This document shows positions 40,764-41,761 of a DNA stretch of 41,761 bases, piece by piece. How positions within the stretch are numbered: position 1 is the first letter of the stretch; every line of letters begins with the position of its first letter. The notes beneath the pieces were generated by a model. That model worked only from the letters and a program-made list of their open reading frames with translations. It was not told where the DNA came from and did no database searches. Source of the DNA: JARKQH01 sp964631605 (lineage in GTDB: Bacteria > Verrucomicrobiota > Verrucomicrobiia > Limisphaerales > UBA8199); contig CAZVYG010000042.1 of NCBI GenBank assembly GCA_964631605.1, forward strand, positions 1-41,761. Direction: 5' to 3'. Both the position numbers and the translations under genes were made by a program.

Positions 40764-41761
40764 ATGAAGCAAACCATCTTGCGCCTGTCATTTCGGCTCA
40801 GCCTCATCCTCCTGGCCTTGCCCCTTGCGGCCGCCGATCGTTACTTCGGCGAACCGGTCGCGCTCAAGGGCCGGGCGATTTATTTCACGAGTTGGAAATA
40901 CGTCCGCCAGGGCAGCTTCGCCTGGCGCGTGCAGGTGGACCCGAAGGCCAGTGAGGCGGAGCGGAACATCGGAGCATGGCTCAAAGGCGACGGCCATCGG
41001 CCCGCGGTGTTCGAGACGGCCGACATGCCGCGCGGCATCCGGCTGGTGGCGCAACCGGCGGAGAAAGTGCCGTTCAAGGAGTGCCAGCCTGCCGCGCAGG
41101 TTTTCGACGAGGGCAAATACAAGGCGTGGTATGTCGTGGATCCTTGCGCGCATCCCGAGCCGTTCAGCAGCAAAGAGAAGATTCTCCCCGGGCACAATGG
41201 GCACGTGGCCTACGCCGAATCCGTGGACGGTGTGAACTGGGTGCGCCCGAACCTGGGCTTGATCGAATACGCCGGCAGCCGCAGCAACAATCTCGTCTGG
41301 CGCGGCGACCTCAACGGTTCGACGCGCGGTTTCCATGGCGGCAGCGTGTTCATTGACCCGTCCTCGACGGAGGAGCGTTACAAGATGGTCTATCTCGGCC
41401 TCGTCACCGACGACGAATGGGCGGCGTTCGAGAAGAAGTATCCGGGCGAGGCGGACACCATGGCGCGGCGGCCGGACGTGGGCGGGTTTCGCTGCGTGTT
41501 CGGGTTCTTCGGGGCGGTGTCGCCCGACGGGCTGCATTGGCGGTCGCTGGCCGAGCCGCTGATGATCCAGCACGCCGACACGATGAACACTTGCTACTAC
41601 GATGCGGAGCGCAGGCTTTACGTGGCCTACGTGCGCGCGTGGCAGGTCAACGAACGCGTTAAAGACGCGCAGCCGGTGGATTCGACCTCGTGGCTGAACG
41701 TGGGCCGGCGCTCGATTGGCCGGGCGGTGAGCAAGGACTTCCGGCATTTCAGTCCGCCCGA
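40764..41761 (+). CDS. Secreted glycosidase-like propeller protein, 3' end beyond the window
   Basis: An open frame from the ATG at 40764 to the right edge (332 codons, no stop). Signal peptide MKQTILRLSFRLSLILLALP then LAAADRYF. The body has glycosidase-propeller style blades: YAESVDGVNWVRPNLGLIEY, FGAVSPDGLHWRSLAEPLMI, CYYDAERRLYVAYVRAW and SIGRAVSKDFRHFSPP. This resembles secreted GH32/GH43-like proteins common in planctomycetes and verrucomicrobia, many without proven activity. It is divergent from the propeller-type sensor kinase, so it is a candidate member of that system's regulon. Family assignment is tentative because the C-terminal part is missing. Confidence 0.75.
   Translation, partial: MKQTILRLSFRLSLILLALPLAAADRYFGEPVALKGRAIYFTSWKYVRQGSFAWRVQVDPKASEAERNIGAWLKGDGHRPAVFETADMPRGIRLVAQPAEKVPFKECQPAAQVFDEGKYKAWYVVDPCAHPEPFSSKEKILPGHNGHVAYAESVDGVNWVRPNLGLIEYAGSRSNNLVWRGDLNGSTRGFHGGSVFIDPSSTEERYKMVYLGLVTDDEWAAFEKKYPGEADTMARRPDVGGFRCVFGFFGAVSPDGLHWRSLAEPLMIQHADTMNTCYYDAERRLYVAYVRAWQVNERVKDAQPVDSTSWLNVGRRSIGRAVSKDFRHFSPP

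Noticed and set aside
1..41761. CRISPR arrays, insertion sequences, tRNA or rRNA genes, prophage
   Set aside because: No regularly spaced repeats, transposase motifs, tRNA-like cloverleaf with conserved TTCGA arm, or phage proteins were found in a reading of both strands.

Overview
The window looks like a chromosomal piece of a high-GC member of the Verrucomicrobiota, most likely near the Pedosphaera/Limisphaera group (former subdivision 3). This is inferred from gene content, not from a marker gene. The signs are secreted proteins with verrucomicrobial Ig-like modules, a shared C-terminal module ending in F-Y-R or F-F-R, two sulfatases, a lone pseudopilin with the F-T-L-I-E-L-L-V-V-I-A-I-I leader, an autotransporter-repeat protein without a barrel, and a propeller-type sensor kinase. 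I see no rRNA, tRNA, CRISPR array, insertion sequence or phage gene.

Layout. Bases 1-1000 hold no convincing gene, only a strong hairpin and short degenerate repeats. A minus-strand pair follows (1001-5490): a TauE/SafE-type permease and a very large secreted glycosidase. Divergent from it is a tight plus-strand operon (5662-10503): MarR regulator, spinster-like MFS carrier, bifunctional Aas-type acyltransferase/acyl-ACP ligase and alpha/beta hydrolase, the last three overlapping by 4 bases each. A palindrome between the two units overlaps -35-like elements on both strands. Next on the minus strand are an Old Yellow Enzyme-type oxidoreductase (10779-12263) and a tightly packed three-gene unit (12372-18761): GHL10-type glycosidase, membrane-anchored NHL-like propeller, and NlpC/P60-like peptidase.

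From 19135 to 32357 is a carbohydrate and sulfate-ester region: a Tat-exported five-bladed-propeller glycosidase, an unrecognised secreted protein, a sulfatase, a pseudopilin, the remnant of a GH99-like gene, and a coupled unit of sulfatase, agarase-like glycosidase and secreted endonuclease/phosphatase-fold protein. It ends with a clan-A glycosidase carrying a CBM96-like module. From 32439 to 36633 lies one autotransporter-repeat gene split by a frameshift in a homopolymer. A NarL-type response regulator and its likely propeller-type histidine kinase follow, divergent from a secreted glycosidase-like gene that runs off the right edge.

How the genes may work together. The left operon reads as a lysophospholipid or fatty-acid salvage unit. 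The rest is mostly an outward-facing polysaccharide-degrading set (glycosidases plus sulfatases, suggesting sulfated glycans), with signs of rearrangement: a gene remnant, a domain chimera and a frameshift. Four secreted proteins share a short C-terminal module that may be a sorting or anchoring tag. Family assignments rest on reading the translated sequences; no database search was possible.
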